A stretch of 64,000 bases of DNA, taken from NCBI GenBank assembly GCA_045544035.1, contig JAZPYE010000008.1, forward strand, positions 72,287-136,286. The letters are read 5' to 3'. Positions 17,411-27,351 of this stretch are shown here, piece by piece. The notes beneath the pieces are model-generated. The model was not told the origin of the DNA, did no database searches, and saw nothing but the letters and a program-made list of their open reading frames with translations. This DNA is from SIG587 sp045544035 (GTDB lineage: Bacteria; Bacillota; Clostridia; Oscillospirales; Acutalibacteraceae). A program made the position numbers and the translations under genes. Position 1 is the first letter of the stretch, and every line of letters begins with the position of its first letter.

Positions 17411-17836
17411 TTACTTAGCAGCGCCTGCTTTAGGACGTTTTGCGCCGTATTTAGAACGGGACTGCATACGTTTTGCAACACCCTGTGTATCCAAGGTACC
17501 GCGAATGATGTGGTAACGCACACCGGGAAGGTCCTTAACACGTCCGCCACGGATTAAAACTACGCTGTGTTCCTGGAGATTGTGACCAATACCGGGAATG
17601 TAAGCAGAAACTTCAATGCCGTTAGAAAGACGTACTCTGGCAATTTTACGGAGAGCAGAGTTAGGCTTCTTAGGTGTAGCAGTTTTAACGGCAGTACAAA
17701 CACCGCGCTTCTGCGGAGATTCAACATCGGTTGCCTTACGCTTCATGGAGTTATATCCCTTAAGAAGAGCAGGAGCCTTTGCCTTTTTCTCTACCGTTTC
17801 ACGTCCACTACGAACTAACTGGTTAAAGGTTGGCAT
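17411..17836 (-). CDS. rpsL: 30S ribosomal protein S12
   Basis: 141-residue decoding-centre protein. MPTFNQLVRSGRE and the conserved loops TPKKPNSALRK and GGRVKDLPGVRYH are present. The lysines that are changed in streptomycin-resistant strains (in KPNSALRK and GRVKDLPG) have the wild-type identity. It starts the rpsL-rpsG-fusA-tuf unit under its own promoter, 140 bp after rpoC, with AGGAGGTG before the ATG. Confidence 0.98.
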   Translation of the reverse strand: MPTFNQLVRSGRETVEKKAKAPALLKGYNSMKRKATDVESPQKRGVCTAVKTATPKKPNSALRKIARVRLSNGIEVSAYIPGIGHNLQEHSVVLIRGGRVKDLPGVRYHIIRGTLDTQGVAKRMQSRSKYGAKRPKAGAAK

Positions 17837-17865
17837 ATTACACCTCCTATTAAAAAATGTATACG

Positions 17866-17893
17866 ACGCAGACAGGGTCTCCCCTGCCTGCGT
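17866..17893 (-). promoter_or_regulatory. Leader hairpin upstream of rpsL
   Basis: A GC-rich stem ACGCAG/CTGCGT continued by CAGGG/CCCTG with a 4-base loop in the rpsL 5' leader, followed 9-14 bases later by a U-rich stretch before the ribosome site. It may be an attenuator or a binding site for autogenous control; the spacing to the U-run is longer than for a standard terminator. Confidence 0.4.
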
Positions 17894-17942
17894 AATATAA
17901 AATTTTGTGGGAGAAAACTAACGCATTTTCTCACAATTTAAC

Positions 17943-17971
17943 AGTTTATCATAAACCTTTTGCTTTGTCAA
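17943..17971 (-). promoter_or_regulatory. Promoter of the rpsL operon
   Basis: Minus strand TTGACA, 17 bases, TAAACT immediately downstream of the rpoC stop, 107 bp from the rpsL start. It implies that rpsL-tuf can be transcribed separately from rpoBC. Confidence 0.65.
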
Positions 17972-17980
17972 CTACAATTT

Positions 17981-20900
17981 TTAGCCGATTGCATTGGTAA
18001 ACACAGTTCCCTCTTCAAAATCGGGAGCGGCATCATCAGGATTGATTTCATTGACCTTCATACCTGTACCTGCGGGTACGAGTTTACCAATGATAACATT
18101 TTCCTTAAGACCAAAGAGCGGGTCAACCTTGCCCTTAATTGCAGCTTCGGTGAGAACACGGGTGGTCTCCTGGAAGGAAGCGGCAGAAAGGAAGGACTTG
18201 GTTGCAAGAGATGCCTTTGTGATACCGAGAAGTGTTGCTTCATACTGTGCGGGCTTGAGACCCTCCTCGCCTGCCTGAATTCTTGCGAAGATTTCGGCAT
18301 TGGCGGCATAAACCTCACCTGAATCGTACTTAACATTCTGTAAAAGTGTGGTTGAACCGGGATCGGTAACACGAAGCTTCTTCATCATCTGGCGGATAAT
18401 GATTTCAATGTGCTTATCATTGATATCAACACCCTGTGTACGGTAAGCATTTTGGATTTCGGCAATGATATAGTCTTCAACAGCGCCGGGGCCCATTGCA
18501 TCGAGAATATCCTGAGGATATTTTGCACCGGGCAGGAGTAAATCGCCTGTCTTAACCTGGTCGCCATCCTTAACAAGAGGACGAATTCCGTAAGGAATGA
18601 CAACCTTTTCTTCAACGGCTTCGCCATTTTTAATGCCGTTGATTACAATTACGTTGCTCTTTTTCTCCTCAACTATACGCACGGTACCATCAATTTTGCT
18701 GATAAGACCGCAACGCTTGGGGCGACGGGCTTCAAAGAGCTCTTCAACACGGGGCAGACCCTGTGTAATATCTTCGGTAGATGCGATACCGCCGGTATGG
18801 AAGGTACGCATGGTAAGCTGTGTACCGGGTTCACCAATGGACTGTGCAGCAACGATACCAACAGCTTCTCCGACGGTAACGGGCTTACCTGTTGCAAGGT
18901 TAGCACCGTAACACTTCTTACAAACACCGTTTTCAGAGTGACAGGTAAGAATTGAACGAATCTTAACCTCGGTTGCACCTGCATTAACGATTGCCTTGGC
19001 ATCGTCTTCGGTCATCATCTTATCTTTTGTTACGATGATTTCGCCGGTTGCTTCATCAATAAAGTCCTCAAAGAGGTATCTGCCAACAAGGCGTTCCTCT
19101 AAGGTCTCGAGAACATGGTTACCATCCTTAATATCGGAAACAACAAGGAATTCATCGGTACCGCAGTCTTCATCACGAATGATAACATCCTGTGCAACAT
19201 CAACAAGGCGACGGGTAAGGTAACCCGAGTCGGCAGTACGAAGAGCGGTATCGGCAAGACCTTTACGGGCACCACGAGAGGAAATAAAGTATTCAAGAAC
19301 ATTAAGGCCCTCACGGTAGTTAGCACGAATGGGAACTTCGATAACCTTACCTGCGGTATTGGCGATAAGTCCGCGCATACCTGCAAGCTGACGAATCTGG
19401 CTCATGGAACCACGAGCACCGGAATCCGCCATCATAAAGATGGGGTTGAACTCGTCAAGGTTGCCCTTAAGTGCATCGGCAACATCTTCGGTTGCTTTGT
19501 TCCAAATCTTGATTACGTGCTGGCTACGCTCCTCATCACTGATAAGACCGCGCTTGTAGTTGCGGTTAACACGCTCGATTTGTGATTCGGCATCGGCAAG
19601 AATTTCTGCCTTTGCAGGAGGAATAACAGCATCGATAACGGCAACGGTGATAGCGCCCTTGGTGGAATACTTAAAGCCAGTTTCCTTAATCTTATCAAGA
19701 ACAATAGCGGTTTCGCTTGTGCCGTGACAGGCAATGCATCTGTCAATGATTTTGCCAAGCTGCTTTTTGCCAACCTTATTCTGAATAATATCATCGTTAG
19801 ACTCAATAACATTCTTGGAGGGGTCCTTAACCTTAAAACTCCACTCAAGGTTGTAAACCTCATCGGGATTACTGCGATTAGCAAAGCCTAAATCCTGAGG
19901 AATGGATTGGTTAAAGATAATAAGACCAACTGTACACCAAATAAGCTTAGAGCCGTTTTCGTTTGACATTTTAACACGGATGGGGGCGTGAAGTCCCACA
20001 ACGCCGTTATTGTAAGCCATTAAGGCTTCGTTGGCATCACGGAATACCTTGTTAGTTCCTGGTTCCTCTGCCTTAACAAGTGTTAAATAGTAGGAACCGA
20101 GAACCATATCCTGTGTAGGAACGGTTACAGGCTTACCATCCGAAGGCTTTAAAAGGTTGTTCGCAGCCAGCATAAGGAAGCGTGCCTCAGCCTGTGCCTC
20201 AGCCGAAAGGGGTACGTGAACAGCCATCTGGTCACCGTCGAAGTCGGCGTTGTATGCGGTACATACAAGGGGATGGAGTTTCAGTGCTTTACCCTCAACA
20301 AGAACGGGCTCAAATGCCTGGATACCAAGTCTATGCAGTGTGGGAGCACGGTTTAAGAGAACGGGATGTTCCTTAATAACGGTTTCAAGTGCATCCCAAA
20401 TTTCAGCGCCTGCGCGCTCAACCATTTTGCGTGCAGATTTAATGTTTACAACCTTTTTCTCTTCCACAAGGCGCTTCATAACGAAGGGCTTGAAGAGTTC
20501 AAGTGCCATTTCCTTAGGCAGACCGCACTGATACATTTTAAGTTCAGGACCAACAACGATAACCGAACGACCGGAGTAGTCAACACGTTTACCGAGAAGG
20601 TTCTGACGGAAACGACCCTGCTTACCCTTTAACATATCAGAAAGGGATTTTAAGGGGCGGTTGTTGGGGCCTGTAACAGGCTTGCCGCGACGACCGTTAT
20701 CAATAAGAGCGTCAACTGCTTCCTGAAGCATTCTCTTTTCGTTTCTGACAATGATGTCAGGTGCGCCGAGTTCAAGAAGTCTCTTTAAACGGTTGTTTCT
20801 ATTGATAACACGACGGTATAGGTCGTTAAGGTCGGAGGTAGCAAATCTACCGCCGTCAAGCTGAACCATAGGACGAAGGTCGGGCGGAATTACGGGAATT

Positions 20901-21586
20901 ACATCCAGAACCATCCATTCGGGGCGGTTACCTGAAGCACGGAAAGCTTCAAGAACCTCAAGGCGCTTGATAATGCGAACACGTTTTTGACCTGTTGCGC
21001 TCTCAAGCTCCTCGCGAAGCTCGGTGCAGGTTTTGTCAAGGTCAATTTCGCAGAGAAGCTTCTTAATTGCCTCGGCACCCATACCAGCTTCGAAATCGTC
21101 CTCATACTTTTCACGCATATCGCGGTACTGTTTTTCATTTAAAAGCTGTTTTTTCTCCAGTGGTGTGCTACCGGGGTCGGTAACGATGTACTGTGAGAAA
21201 TAAAGAACCTGTTCAAGGGTTTTTGAGGTAACGTCAAGAGCAAGGCCCATTCTTGAGGGGTTGGTTTTAAAGTACCAAATGTGAGAAACAGGGGCTGCCA
21301 GTTCAATTGTACCCATTCTCTCACGGCGAACCTTTGCACGTGTGATTTCAACGCCGCAGCGTTCACAAATTTTACCCTTGTAGCGAATACGCTTATATTT
21401 ACCGCAGTGGCACTCCCAGTCCTTTGTGGGGCCAAAGATGCGCTCGCAGTAAAGACCGTTTTGCTCGGGCTTTAAGGTGCGGTAGTTAATTGTTTCAGGC
21501 TTTGTAACCTCGCCGTATGACCAACTTCTGATTTGCTCGGGAGATGCCAGGCCTATTTTAATTGATTCGAATTCAATACCTTCCAT
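17981..21586 (-). CDS. rpoC: DNA-directed RNA polymerase beta' subunit
   Basis: 1201 residues. The N-terminal zinc ribbon (CHCGKYKRIRYKGKICERCG), the catalytic magnesium loop NADFDGDQM, the second zinc site (CxxxxGVCKKCYG region) and the C-terminal lobe are all visible. The ATG at 21586 (MEGIEFESIKIG) has GGAGGT 8 bases upstream and is preferred over an ATG five codons earlier that overlaps the rpoB stop. It is co-transcribed with rpoB. Confidence 0.98.
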   Translation of the reverse strand: MEGIEFESIKIGLASPEQIRSWSYGEVTKPETINYRTLKPEQNGLYCERIFGPTKDWECHCGKYKRIRYKGKICERCGVEITRAKVRRERMGTIELAAPVSHIWYFKTNPSRMGLALDVTSKTLEQVLYFSQYIVTDPGSTPLEKKQLLNEKQYRDMREKYEDDFEAGMGAEAIKKLLCEIDLDKTCTELREELESATGQKRVRIIKRLEVLEAFRASGNRPEWMVLDVIPVIPPDLRPMVQLDGGRFATSDLNDLYRRVINRNNRLKRLLELGAPDIIVRNEKRMLQEAVDALIDNGRRGKPVTGPNNRPLKSLSDMLKGKQGRFRQNLLGKRVDYSGRSVIVVGPELKMYQCGLPKEMALELFKPFVMKRLVEEKKVVNIKSARKMVERAGAEIWDALETVIKEHPVLLNRAPTLHRLGIQAFEPVLVEGKALKLHPLVCTAYNADFDGDQMAVHVPLSAEAQAEARFLMLAANNLLKPSDGKPVTVPTQDMVLGSYYLTLVKAEEPGTNKVFRDANEALMAYNNGVVGLHAPIRVKMSNENGSKLIWCTVGLIIFNQSIPQDLGFANRSNPDEVYNLEWSFKVKDPSKNVIESNDDIIQNKVGKKQLGKIIDRCIACHGTSETAIVLDKIKETGFKYSTKGAITVAVIDAVIPPAKAEILADAESQIERVNRNYKRGLISDEERSQHVIKIWNKATEDVADALKGNLDEFNPIFMMADSGARGSMSQIRQLAGMRGLIANTAGKVIEVPIRANYREGLNVLEYFISSRGARKGLADTALRTADSGYLTRRLVDVAQDVIIRDEDCGTDEFLVVSDIKDGNHVLETLEERLVGRYLFEDFIDEATGEIIVTKDKMMTEDDAKAIVNAGATEVKIRSILTCHSENGVCKKCYGANLATGKPVTVGEAVGIVAAQSIGEPGTQLTMRTFHTGGIASTEDITQGLPRVEELFEARRPKRCGLISKIDGTVRIVEEKKSNVIVINGIKNGEAVEEKVVIPYGIRPLVKDGDQVKTGDLLLPGAKYPQDILDAMGPGAVEDYIIAEIQNAYRTQGVDINDKHIEIIIRQMMKKLRVTDPGSTTLLQNVKYDSGEVYAANAEIFARIQAGEEGLKPAQYEATLLGITKASLATKSFLSAASFQETTRVLTEAAIKGKVDPLFGLKENVIIGKLVPAGTGMKVNEINPDDAAPDFEEGTVFTNAIG

Positions 21587-21600
21587 TTGCCTTACCTCCA

Positions 21601-24600
21601 TTACATTTCATCGTTATCGGAAAAATCTTCATAAGAATCGTTTTCCGAAATTGCTTCGCCGTTTTCATCCTCAAGGCCAAAGCCTTCAAGGTTGTCGGCA
21701 ACACTATCTTCTTCAAAAATGGGCTCATCGGTTACAACAGGCAAGCCGATATCATCATCGTCTTCAAAGGTTTGCTTTAGGTCGATTTCTTCATCAAACT
21801 TGTCAAGCACCTTAACATCAAGACCGAGTGATTGGAGTTCCTTAATAAGAACCTTAAAGGATTCGGGAACACCGGGCTTGGGAACGTTCTGACCTTTAAC
21901 GATGGCCTCGTAGGTCTTAACACGGCCAACGATATCATCAGACTTAATTGTAAGGATTTCCTGAAGGGTGTATGCGGCACCGTAAGCTTCAAGAGCCCAA
22001 ACTTCCATTTCACCGAAACGCTGACCACCGAACTGTGCCTTACCGCCGAGAGGCTGCTGGGTAACCAGGGAATAAGGACCGGTTGAACGAGCGTGAATCT
22101 TATCATCAACAAGGTGATGGAGTTTAAGATAATACATATAACCAACGGTTACAGGGTTGTCGAAGGGCTCACCTGTGCGACCGTCGTAAAGAATGGTTTT
22201 ACCATCCTCAGAAAGGCCTGCCATCTTAAGGCACTCTCTAATGTCGGATTCGTGCGCGCCATCAAAAACAGGTGTGCAAACATTCCAGCCGAGAGCCTTT
22301 GCGGCATAACCTAAATGAACCTCAAGAACCTGACCGATGTTCATACGAGAAGGAACACCGAGGGGGTTAAGAACGATATCAAGAGGTCTGCCATCGGGCA
22401 AGAAGGGCATATCCTCACTGGGGAGAATTCTGGAAACAACACCCTTGTTACCGTGACGTCCTGCCATTTTATCACCAACGGAAATCTTGCGCTTTTGTGC
22501 AATGTAGCAACGAACAACAAGATTTACGCCGGGAGAGAGCTCTGAAGAATTTTCTCGGCTGAACACCTTAACATCAACGATTGTTCCGTATTCACCGTGG
22601 GGAACACGGAGGGAGGTATCTCTAACTTCCCTAGCCTTTTCACCGAAGATTGCACGAAGCAGTCTTTCTTCGGCGGTAAGCTCGGTTTCACCCTTAGGTG
22701 TTACCTTACCAACGAGAATGTCGCCTGCCTTAACCTCAGCGCCAACACGGATAATACCGCGCTCATCAAGGTCTTTAAGTGCATCCTCACCAATGTTGGG
22801 AATATCGCGGGTGATTTCTTCGGGGCCGAGCTTTGTATCTCTTGCCTCTACCTCATATTCCTCAATGTGAATGGAGGTGTACATATCCTCACGAACAAGC
22901 TTTTCATTAATAAGAACAGCATCTTCGTAGTTATAGCCTTCCCAGGTCATAAAGCCGATAAGGGCATTTCTACCAAGTGAAATTTCACCGTTGCAGGTTG
23001 CAGGGCCATCGGCAATAACCTCGCCCTTAATAACCTTTTGTCCAACCTCAACAATAGGCTTCTGATTTATGCAGGTGCCATGGTTTGAACGAAGGAACTT
23101 AATGAGGGTGTACTCATCAATTTCCCCGTTTTCAGCAGTAACCTTAATGGTATCGGCGCTTACATAAGAAACTGTGCCCTCACGCTTTGCAAGAACAACA
23201 GCGCCTGAGTCAACAGCGGCCTTGTATTCCATACCGGTTGCAACAACGGGGCTTTCGGTACGCAGTAGTGGCACCGCCTGCTTCTGCATGTTAGAGCCCA
23301 TAAGCGCACGGTTGGTATCATCATTTTCAAGGAAGGGAATCATTGCGGTAGCAACCGAAACAACCATTTTAGGAGAAACATCCATAAAGTCAACGCGAGC
23401 AGCCTCAACCTCTTGGAAAAGGTCACGATAACGAGTGTTAACACGCTTGTTGGCAAAGGTGCCATCCTCGGTTAAAGGTTCGTTTGCCTGTGCAACGATA
23501 TAATCATCCTCTTCATCGGCTGTCATATAAACAACCTCATCAAGAACCTTGCCTGTTGCTTTATCAACACGGCGGAAGGGGGTTTCAATGAAGCCATACT
23601 CATTTATTCTTGCAAAGGTTGCAAGATAGGAAATAAGACCGATGTTAGGACCTTCAGGGGTTTCAATGGGGCACATACGACCATAGTGGGTATAGTGAAC
23701 GTCACGAACCTCGAATGATGCTCTATCTCTTGACAAACCGCCTGGGCCGAGAGCAGACAAACGGCGCTTGTGTGTAAGCTCAGAAAGAAGGTTTGTCTGA
23801 TCCATAAACTGAGAAAGGGGTGATGAACCAAAGAACTCCTTAATGGCTGCAACAACGGGGCGGATGTTAATAAGAGACTGAGGTGTGATGCTTTCTGTTT
23901 CGGATGCCTGAAGAGCCATCTTTTCACGAATAACGCGTTCCATACGGGTGAAACCAATGCGGAACTGGTTTTGTAAAAGTTCTCCTACCGAACGAATGCG
24001 ACGGTTACCAAGGTGGTCGATATCATCGATTGTTCCGATTTCCTTAGGAAGACCGAGGAAATAGCTGATGGATGCAAAAATATCATCAACTGTAATGTGT
24101 TTGGGGATAAGAAGGTCGGCACTGGCGGCAATAGCCTCTTTTAAAGCCTCTTCTCCCTCGTTATTTTCAAGAATGTCACGAAGAACTACAAAGGAAACAT
24201 CTTCGTTGATGCCTAAATCCTTAACATCGAAATCGATAAAGTTCTTAATGTCAACCATGCCGTTTGACAGAACCTTAACCTCGCTGCGCTTGCCTTCGCT
24301 GTCCATAACATCTAAATAAACCTCGTTTACGCCCTTATTTTGGAGCATAAATGCGGTTTCACGATTAAGGTTGTTGCCTGCCTCTGCAAGGATTTCACCT
24401 GTCATAGGGTCTATAACGGGGCGAGCAAGTGTTTTACCGATGATTCTGGGAGCAAGAGAAAGCTTCTTATTATATTTGTATCTGCCAACCCTTGACATAT
24501 CATAACGATGAACATCAAAGAAAAGCTGCTCAAGATAGGTCTTTGCGCCTTCAACGGTTACAGGCTCACTTGGGCGAAGCTTTTTATAAACCTCAACCAA

Positions 24601-25311
24601 AGCATCATCTGTGTTGTTGATTTCATCGGCATCCATTGTCACGCTTAATCGCTCATCCTCACCAAAGAGTGAACGGATTTGGTCATTTGTAGCAACACCG
24701 AGAGCGCGGATAAGGGTGGTAAGGGGCAACTTGCGGTTCTTATCAATGCGAACATAAAGAACCTCGTTTTGTGAGGTTTCATATTCAAGCCAAGCACCGC
24801 GGTTAGGAATGATTGTTGAGGAGAAAAGCTTTTTACCGGTTTTCTCTTCAATCTTCTCATCAAAATAAACACCGGGAGAACGAACAAGCTGGGAAACGAT
24901 AGCACGCTCGGCACCATTAATAACAAAGGTACCCGATTCGGTCATAAGCGGGAAATCGCCCATGAAAACTTCGCTTTCCTTAATCTCACCTGTTTCCTTA
25001 TTTAAGAGCCTTGTTTTAACACGAAGGGGTGCAGCATAGGTGGTGTCCCTCGCTTTGCACTCATTTACATCGTATTTGGGCTGCTCGTCCAAACGGTAGT
25101 CGATAAACTCAAGAACAAGATTTCCTGTGTAGTCGGTGATAGACGACATTTCACGGAAAACTTCCTTTAAACCTTCCTCGACAAACCATTTGTAAGAGTT
25201 CTTTTGAATTTCAATGAGGTCGGGCATGTCAATAACTTCATTAATCTTCGAAAAACTCATACGAGTGGTTTTACCCATTTGTACAGGTTTTACCATGTCT
25301 GTAGGCTTCAT
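21601..25311 (-). CDS. rpoB: DNA-directed RNA polymerase beta subunit
   Basis: 1236 residues. The rifampicin-binding region is intact and of susceptible type: SSPLSQFMDQTNLLSELTHK, then RRLSALGPGG, then GRMCPIETPEGPN. The C-terminal KPGVPESFKVLIKELQSLGL is followed by a long acidic tail. The ATG at 25311 has GGAGTG 11 bases upstream; an ATG five codons later has no ribosome site. Unlike most Clostridia, rplL and the rest of the rplKAJL genes are not upstream: a divergent hydrolase gene follows after 392 bp. Confidence 0.98.
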   Translation of the reverse strand: MKPTDMVKPVQMGKTTRMSFSKINEVIDMPDLIEIQKNSYKWFVEEGLKEVFREMSSITDYTGNLVLEFIDYRLDEQPKYDVNECKARDTTYAAPLRVKTRLLNKETGEIKESEVFMGDFPLMTESGTFVINGAERAIVSQLVRSPGVYFDEKIEEKTGKKLFSSTIIPNRGAWLEYETSQNEVLYVRIDKNRKLPLTTLIRALGVATNDQIRSLFGEDERLSVTMDADEINNTDDALVEVYKKLRPSEPVTVEGAKTYLEQLFFDVHRYDMSRVGRYKYNKKLSLAPRIIGKTLARPVIDPMTGEILAEAGNNLNRETAFMLQNKGVNEVYLDVMDSEGKRSEVKVLSNGMVDIKNFIDFDVKDLGINEDVSFVVLRDILENNEGEEALKEAIAASADLLIPKHITVDDIFASISYFLGLPKEIGTIDDIDHLGNRRIRSVGELLQNQFRIGFTRMERVIREKMALQASETESITPQSLINIRPVVAAIKEFFGSSPLSQFMDQTNLLSELTHKRRLSALGPGGLSRDRASFEVRDVHYTHYGRMCPIETPEGPNIGLISYLATFARINEYGFIETPFRRVDKATGKVLDEVVYMTADEEDDYIVAQANEPLTEDGTFANKRVNTRYRDLFQEVEAARVDFMDVSPKMVVSVATAMIPFLENDDTNRALMGSNMQKQAVPLLRTESPVVATGMEYKAAVDSGAVVLAKREGTVSYVSADTIKVTAENGEIDEYTLIKFLRSNHGTCINQKPIVEVGQKVIKGEVIADGPATCNGEISLGRNALIGFMTWEGYNYEDAVLINEKLVREDMYTSIHIEEYEVEARDTKLGPEEITRDIPNIGEDALKDLDERGIIRVGAEVKAGDILVGKVTPKGETELTAEERLLRAIFGEKAREVRDTSLRVPHGEYGTIVDVKVFSRENSSELSPGVNLVVRCYIAQKRKISVGDKMAGRHGNKGVVSRILPSEDMPFLPDGRPLDIVLNPLGVPSRMNIGQVLEVHLGYAAKALGWNVCTPVFDGAHESDIRECLKMAGLSEDGKTILYDGRTGEPFDNPVTVGYMYYLKLHHLVDDKIHARSTGPYSLVTQQPLGGKAQFGGQRFGEMEVWALEAYGAAYTLQEILTIKSDDIVGRVKTYEAIVKGQNVPKPGVPESFKVLIKELQSLGLDVKVLDKFDEEIDLKQTFEDDDDIGLPVVTDEPIFEEDSVADNLEGFGLEDENGEAISENDSYEDFSDNDEM

Positions 25312-25383
25312 AGGTTATGAATCACTCCTTCAAAATTTTACGAATTCTTTTTTCGCAACAACGGATGCGGTTAGGCACTTTTT

Positions 25384-25411
25384 TGCAAAATACAGGCATT
25401 TTTATTTTGCA
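25384..25411 (-). promoter_or_regulatory. Leader stem-loop in the rpoB 5' UTR
   Basis: A perfect 9-bp stem TGCAAAATA/TATTTTGCA with a 10-base loop between the rpoB promoter and start codon. No U-run follows directly, so it is not a simple terminator; a role in mRNA stability or autogenous control is a guess. Confidence 0.35.
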
Positions 25412-25447
25412 AACAAGTGCATATTCCCCCATCATCATCAAATACAA

Positions 25448-25476
25448 ATTATATAACAACTTTAAATCCTAGTCAA
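25448..25476 (-). promoter_or_regulatory. Promoter of rpoBC
   Basis: Minus strand TTGACT, 17 bases, TATAAT, giving a leader of about 130 nt before rpoB. The rest of the gap (25480-25680) is AT-rich with the divergent gene's start signals and nothing else I can name. Confidence 0.75.
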
Positions 25477-25703
25477 GTCGTTATTCGGAAAAAAGTTCCT
25501 TTAAAAATTTTTTCGTTGTTTTAAATGATTTTTTGAGCGCTCAGTTATGATTTTTTCACAAACTTTTCCCGTTTTTTGTTTATTTTTGTGAATTTCACCG
25601 CATTTTTGCCATTTATTGCCTTCAAAACTATTGACAAGCGAGTATTTTTAAAGGAATTTTTTCATAAAAATGGTTATAATACATTGAAAAAGGACTAATT
25701 TTT

Positions 25704-26642
25704 ATGTGTACTGCTATTCATTATTGCCCAAATTCCGCCTTTTTTGGCAGAACTCTCGACCTACACTACCATTATAAGGAGTGTTTTTGCGTTATTCCCC
25801 GTAATTTTGATTACAATTTTGAAAAAAAGCCCTCAAAATGCCACGCTGTTATGGGCACCGCCTTCATTAAAGACAGTTTTCCCTTACTTTACGATGCCAT
25901 GAATGAGAAGGGCCTTGCCATGGCGGGCCTTAATTTTGTGGGCAACGCCGTTTACGACACAGATAAAGAAAGGCTTTTTCAAATTCCTGTATTTAAATTC
26001 ATTCCCTGGGTATTGTCGCAAGCCACAAGCGTAACCGAAGCCGAGGAGCTTATAAGCAAAACCAATATAACAAACGAGGCCTTTTCACAGGAGCTACCCA
26101 ATGCACAGCTTCACTTTATTGTTGCGGATAAAGAGCGCGCCATCACCGTAGAGCCCACCGCAAAGGGGATTGTTATCACCGAAAATCCCGTGGGCGTTTT
26201 AACAAACAACCCCACCTTTGATTTTCATCTTAACAACCTTTGCCGCTATGCTAATTTGAGCAACACCCAGGGTGAAAATGCTTTTGAAAAGGCTTATGGT
26301 CTTAAGGTTTATTCAAATGGTCAGGCAGCCCTTGGACTGCCGGGGGATTACTCCTCCCCTTCCCGCTTTGTGCGCACGGCCTTTTTAAAGGCAAATTCTA
26401 CGCCCGCTCAAAAGAATAAAGGCATTAACGAACTTTTTCATATTTTAAACAGCGTTCAGGTGCCTCGAGGCGCCGTTAAAACCGAGGATAATAAATATGT
26501 CACCACCGTTTACACCTGCGGTTATGATTTAGATAAAAAACTTTATTACTACAGAACCTATGATAATCAAAACATTAAGGAGCACCCAATGGATTGTGCC
26601 GATTTAAACGGAAAGGTCCCCTTTTGTTTCCCCTTTGCATAA
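25704..26642 (+). CDS. Choloylglycine hydrolase family enzyme (bile salt hydrolase / penicillin V acylase)
   Basis: 312-residue Ntn-hydrolase cleaving linear amides. The nucleophile Cys2 follows the initiator Met (MCTAIHY). The other family residues are seen: Arg16 and Asp19 in FFGRTLDLH, Asn in MAGLNFVGNAVY, NNP in LTNNPTFDFH and the Arg in SSPSRFVRTAF. The LNFxGNAxY and PGDYSSPSR segments resemble Gram-positive bile salt hydrolases more than acylases, so conjugated bile acids are the likely substrate. No signal peptide, so intracellular. Single gene, AAGGA ribosome site. Confidence 0.88.
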   Translation: MCTAIHYCPNSAFFGRTLDLHYHYKECFCVIPRNFDYNFEKKPSKCHAVMGTAFIKDSFPLLYDAMNEKGLAMAGLNFVGNAVYDTDKERLFQIPVFKFIPWVLSQATSVTEAEELISKTNITNEAFSQELPNAQLHFIVADKERAITVEPTAKGIVITENPVGVLTNNPTFDFHLNNLCRYANLSNTQGENAFEKAYGLKVYSNGQAALGLPGDYSSPSRFVRTAFLKANSTPAQKNKGINELFHILNSVQVPRGAVKTEDNKYVTTVYTCGYDLDKKLYYYRTYDNQNIKEHPMDCADLNGKVPFCFPFA

Positions 26643-26692
26643 TTTACTAAAATAATGAAAAAATAAGAAAAAACAAAAAAGGAGAAATTAAA

Positions 26693-27289
26693 ATGCCAAC
26701 AAGTTTCAGCCAAAGCAAAACAAAAGAAAATCTTATGCGCGCCTTTGCAGGCGAATCCCAAGCAAGAAACCGCTACACCTTTGCCGCCTCGATTGCTAAA
26801 AAGCAGAATCTTCACGTTATTGAGGCTGTTTTCACCTTCACAGCGGGTCAGGAAAAGGAACACGCCGAAATCTTCTATAATTATTTAAAAGACCTTGATG
26901 GCGAAAAAATCACAGTGGACGGTGATTATCCCGTTAATGTGACAAACGATGTTGCAAAGCTTCTTCAGTACGCAAGCGACAACGAATTTGAGGAGTATAG
27001 CCCCGTTTATAAAACCTTTGGCGATATTGCAAAGGAGGAAGGCTTCCATCAGATTGCTGCAACCTTTCATAATATTGCTGAAATTGAAAAAAGCCATGGT
27101 GAACGCTTCGCACTGCTTAAGGAGCTGCTGGATACAAACAAGCTCTTTGTAAGCGATGTTAAATGCAAATGGATTTGCCTTAACTGCGGTTATGTTTTTG
27201 AAGGCACTAACGTGCCTGAAAAATGCCCTGTTTGCAGCCACGATAAAGGTTATTTTATAAGAGTTGAGCTTGCACCCTACACTAAATAA
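26693..27289 (+). CDS. rbr: Rubrerythrin
   Basis: 198-residue non-haem iron peroxidase that reduces hydrogen peroxide in anaerobes. The four-helix ferritin-like domain carries the diiron ligands in AFAGESQARNRY, EKEHAE, and EKSHGERF. The C-terminal rubredoxin domain has WICLNCGYVFEG and CPVCSH, four cysteines binding one iron. Full length. AAAGGAG lies ahead of the ATG. It follows the hydrolase by 50 bp without an obvious terminator, so it may be partly co-transcribed. Confidence 0.97.
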   Translation: MPTSFSQSKTKENLMRAFAGESQARNRYTFAASIAKKQNLHVIEAVFTFTAGQEKEHAEIFYNYLKDLDGEKITVDGDYPVNVTNDVAKLLQYASDNEFEEYSPVYKTFGDIAKEEGFHQIAATFHNIAEIEKSHGERFALLKELLDTNKLFVSDVKCKWICLNCGYVFEGTNVPEKCPVCSHDKGYFIRVELAPYTK

Positions 27290-27295
27290 ATGCAC

Positions 27296-27324
27296 TTGAC
27301 AAAAACATTCACGGGCTATAAAAT
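27296..27324 (+). promoter_or_regulatory. Promoter of nadE
   Basis: TTGACA, 17 bases, TAAAAT, starting directly after the rubrerythrin stop and 28 bp before the nadE start. Confidence 0.7.
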
Positions 27325-27351
27325 TTATTTATAGTTAAGGAGTGATTGTTT

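Noticed and set aside
20182..20376. Small plus-strand ORFs with tandem Gln/Pro or Arg content inside rpoC and rpoB
   Set aside because: Shadows of the highly conserved polymerase genes on the opposite strand.
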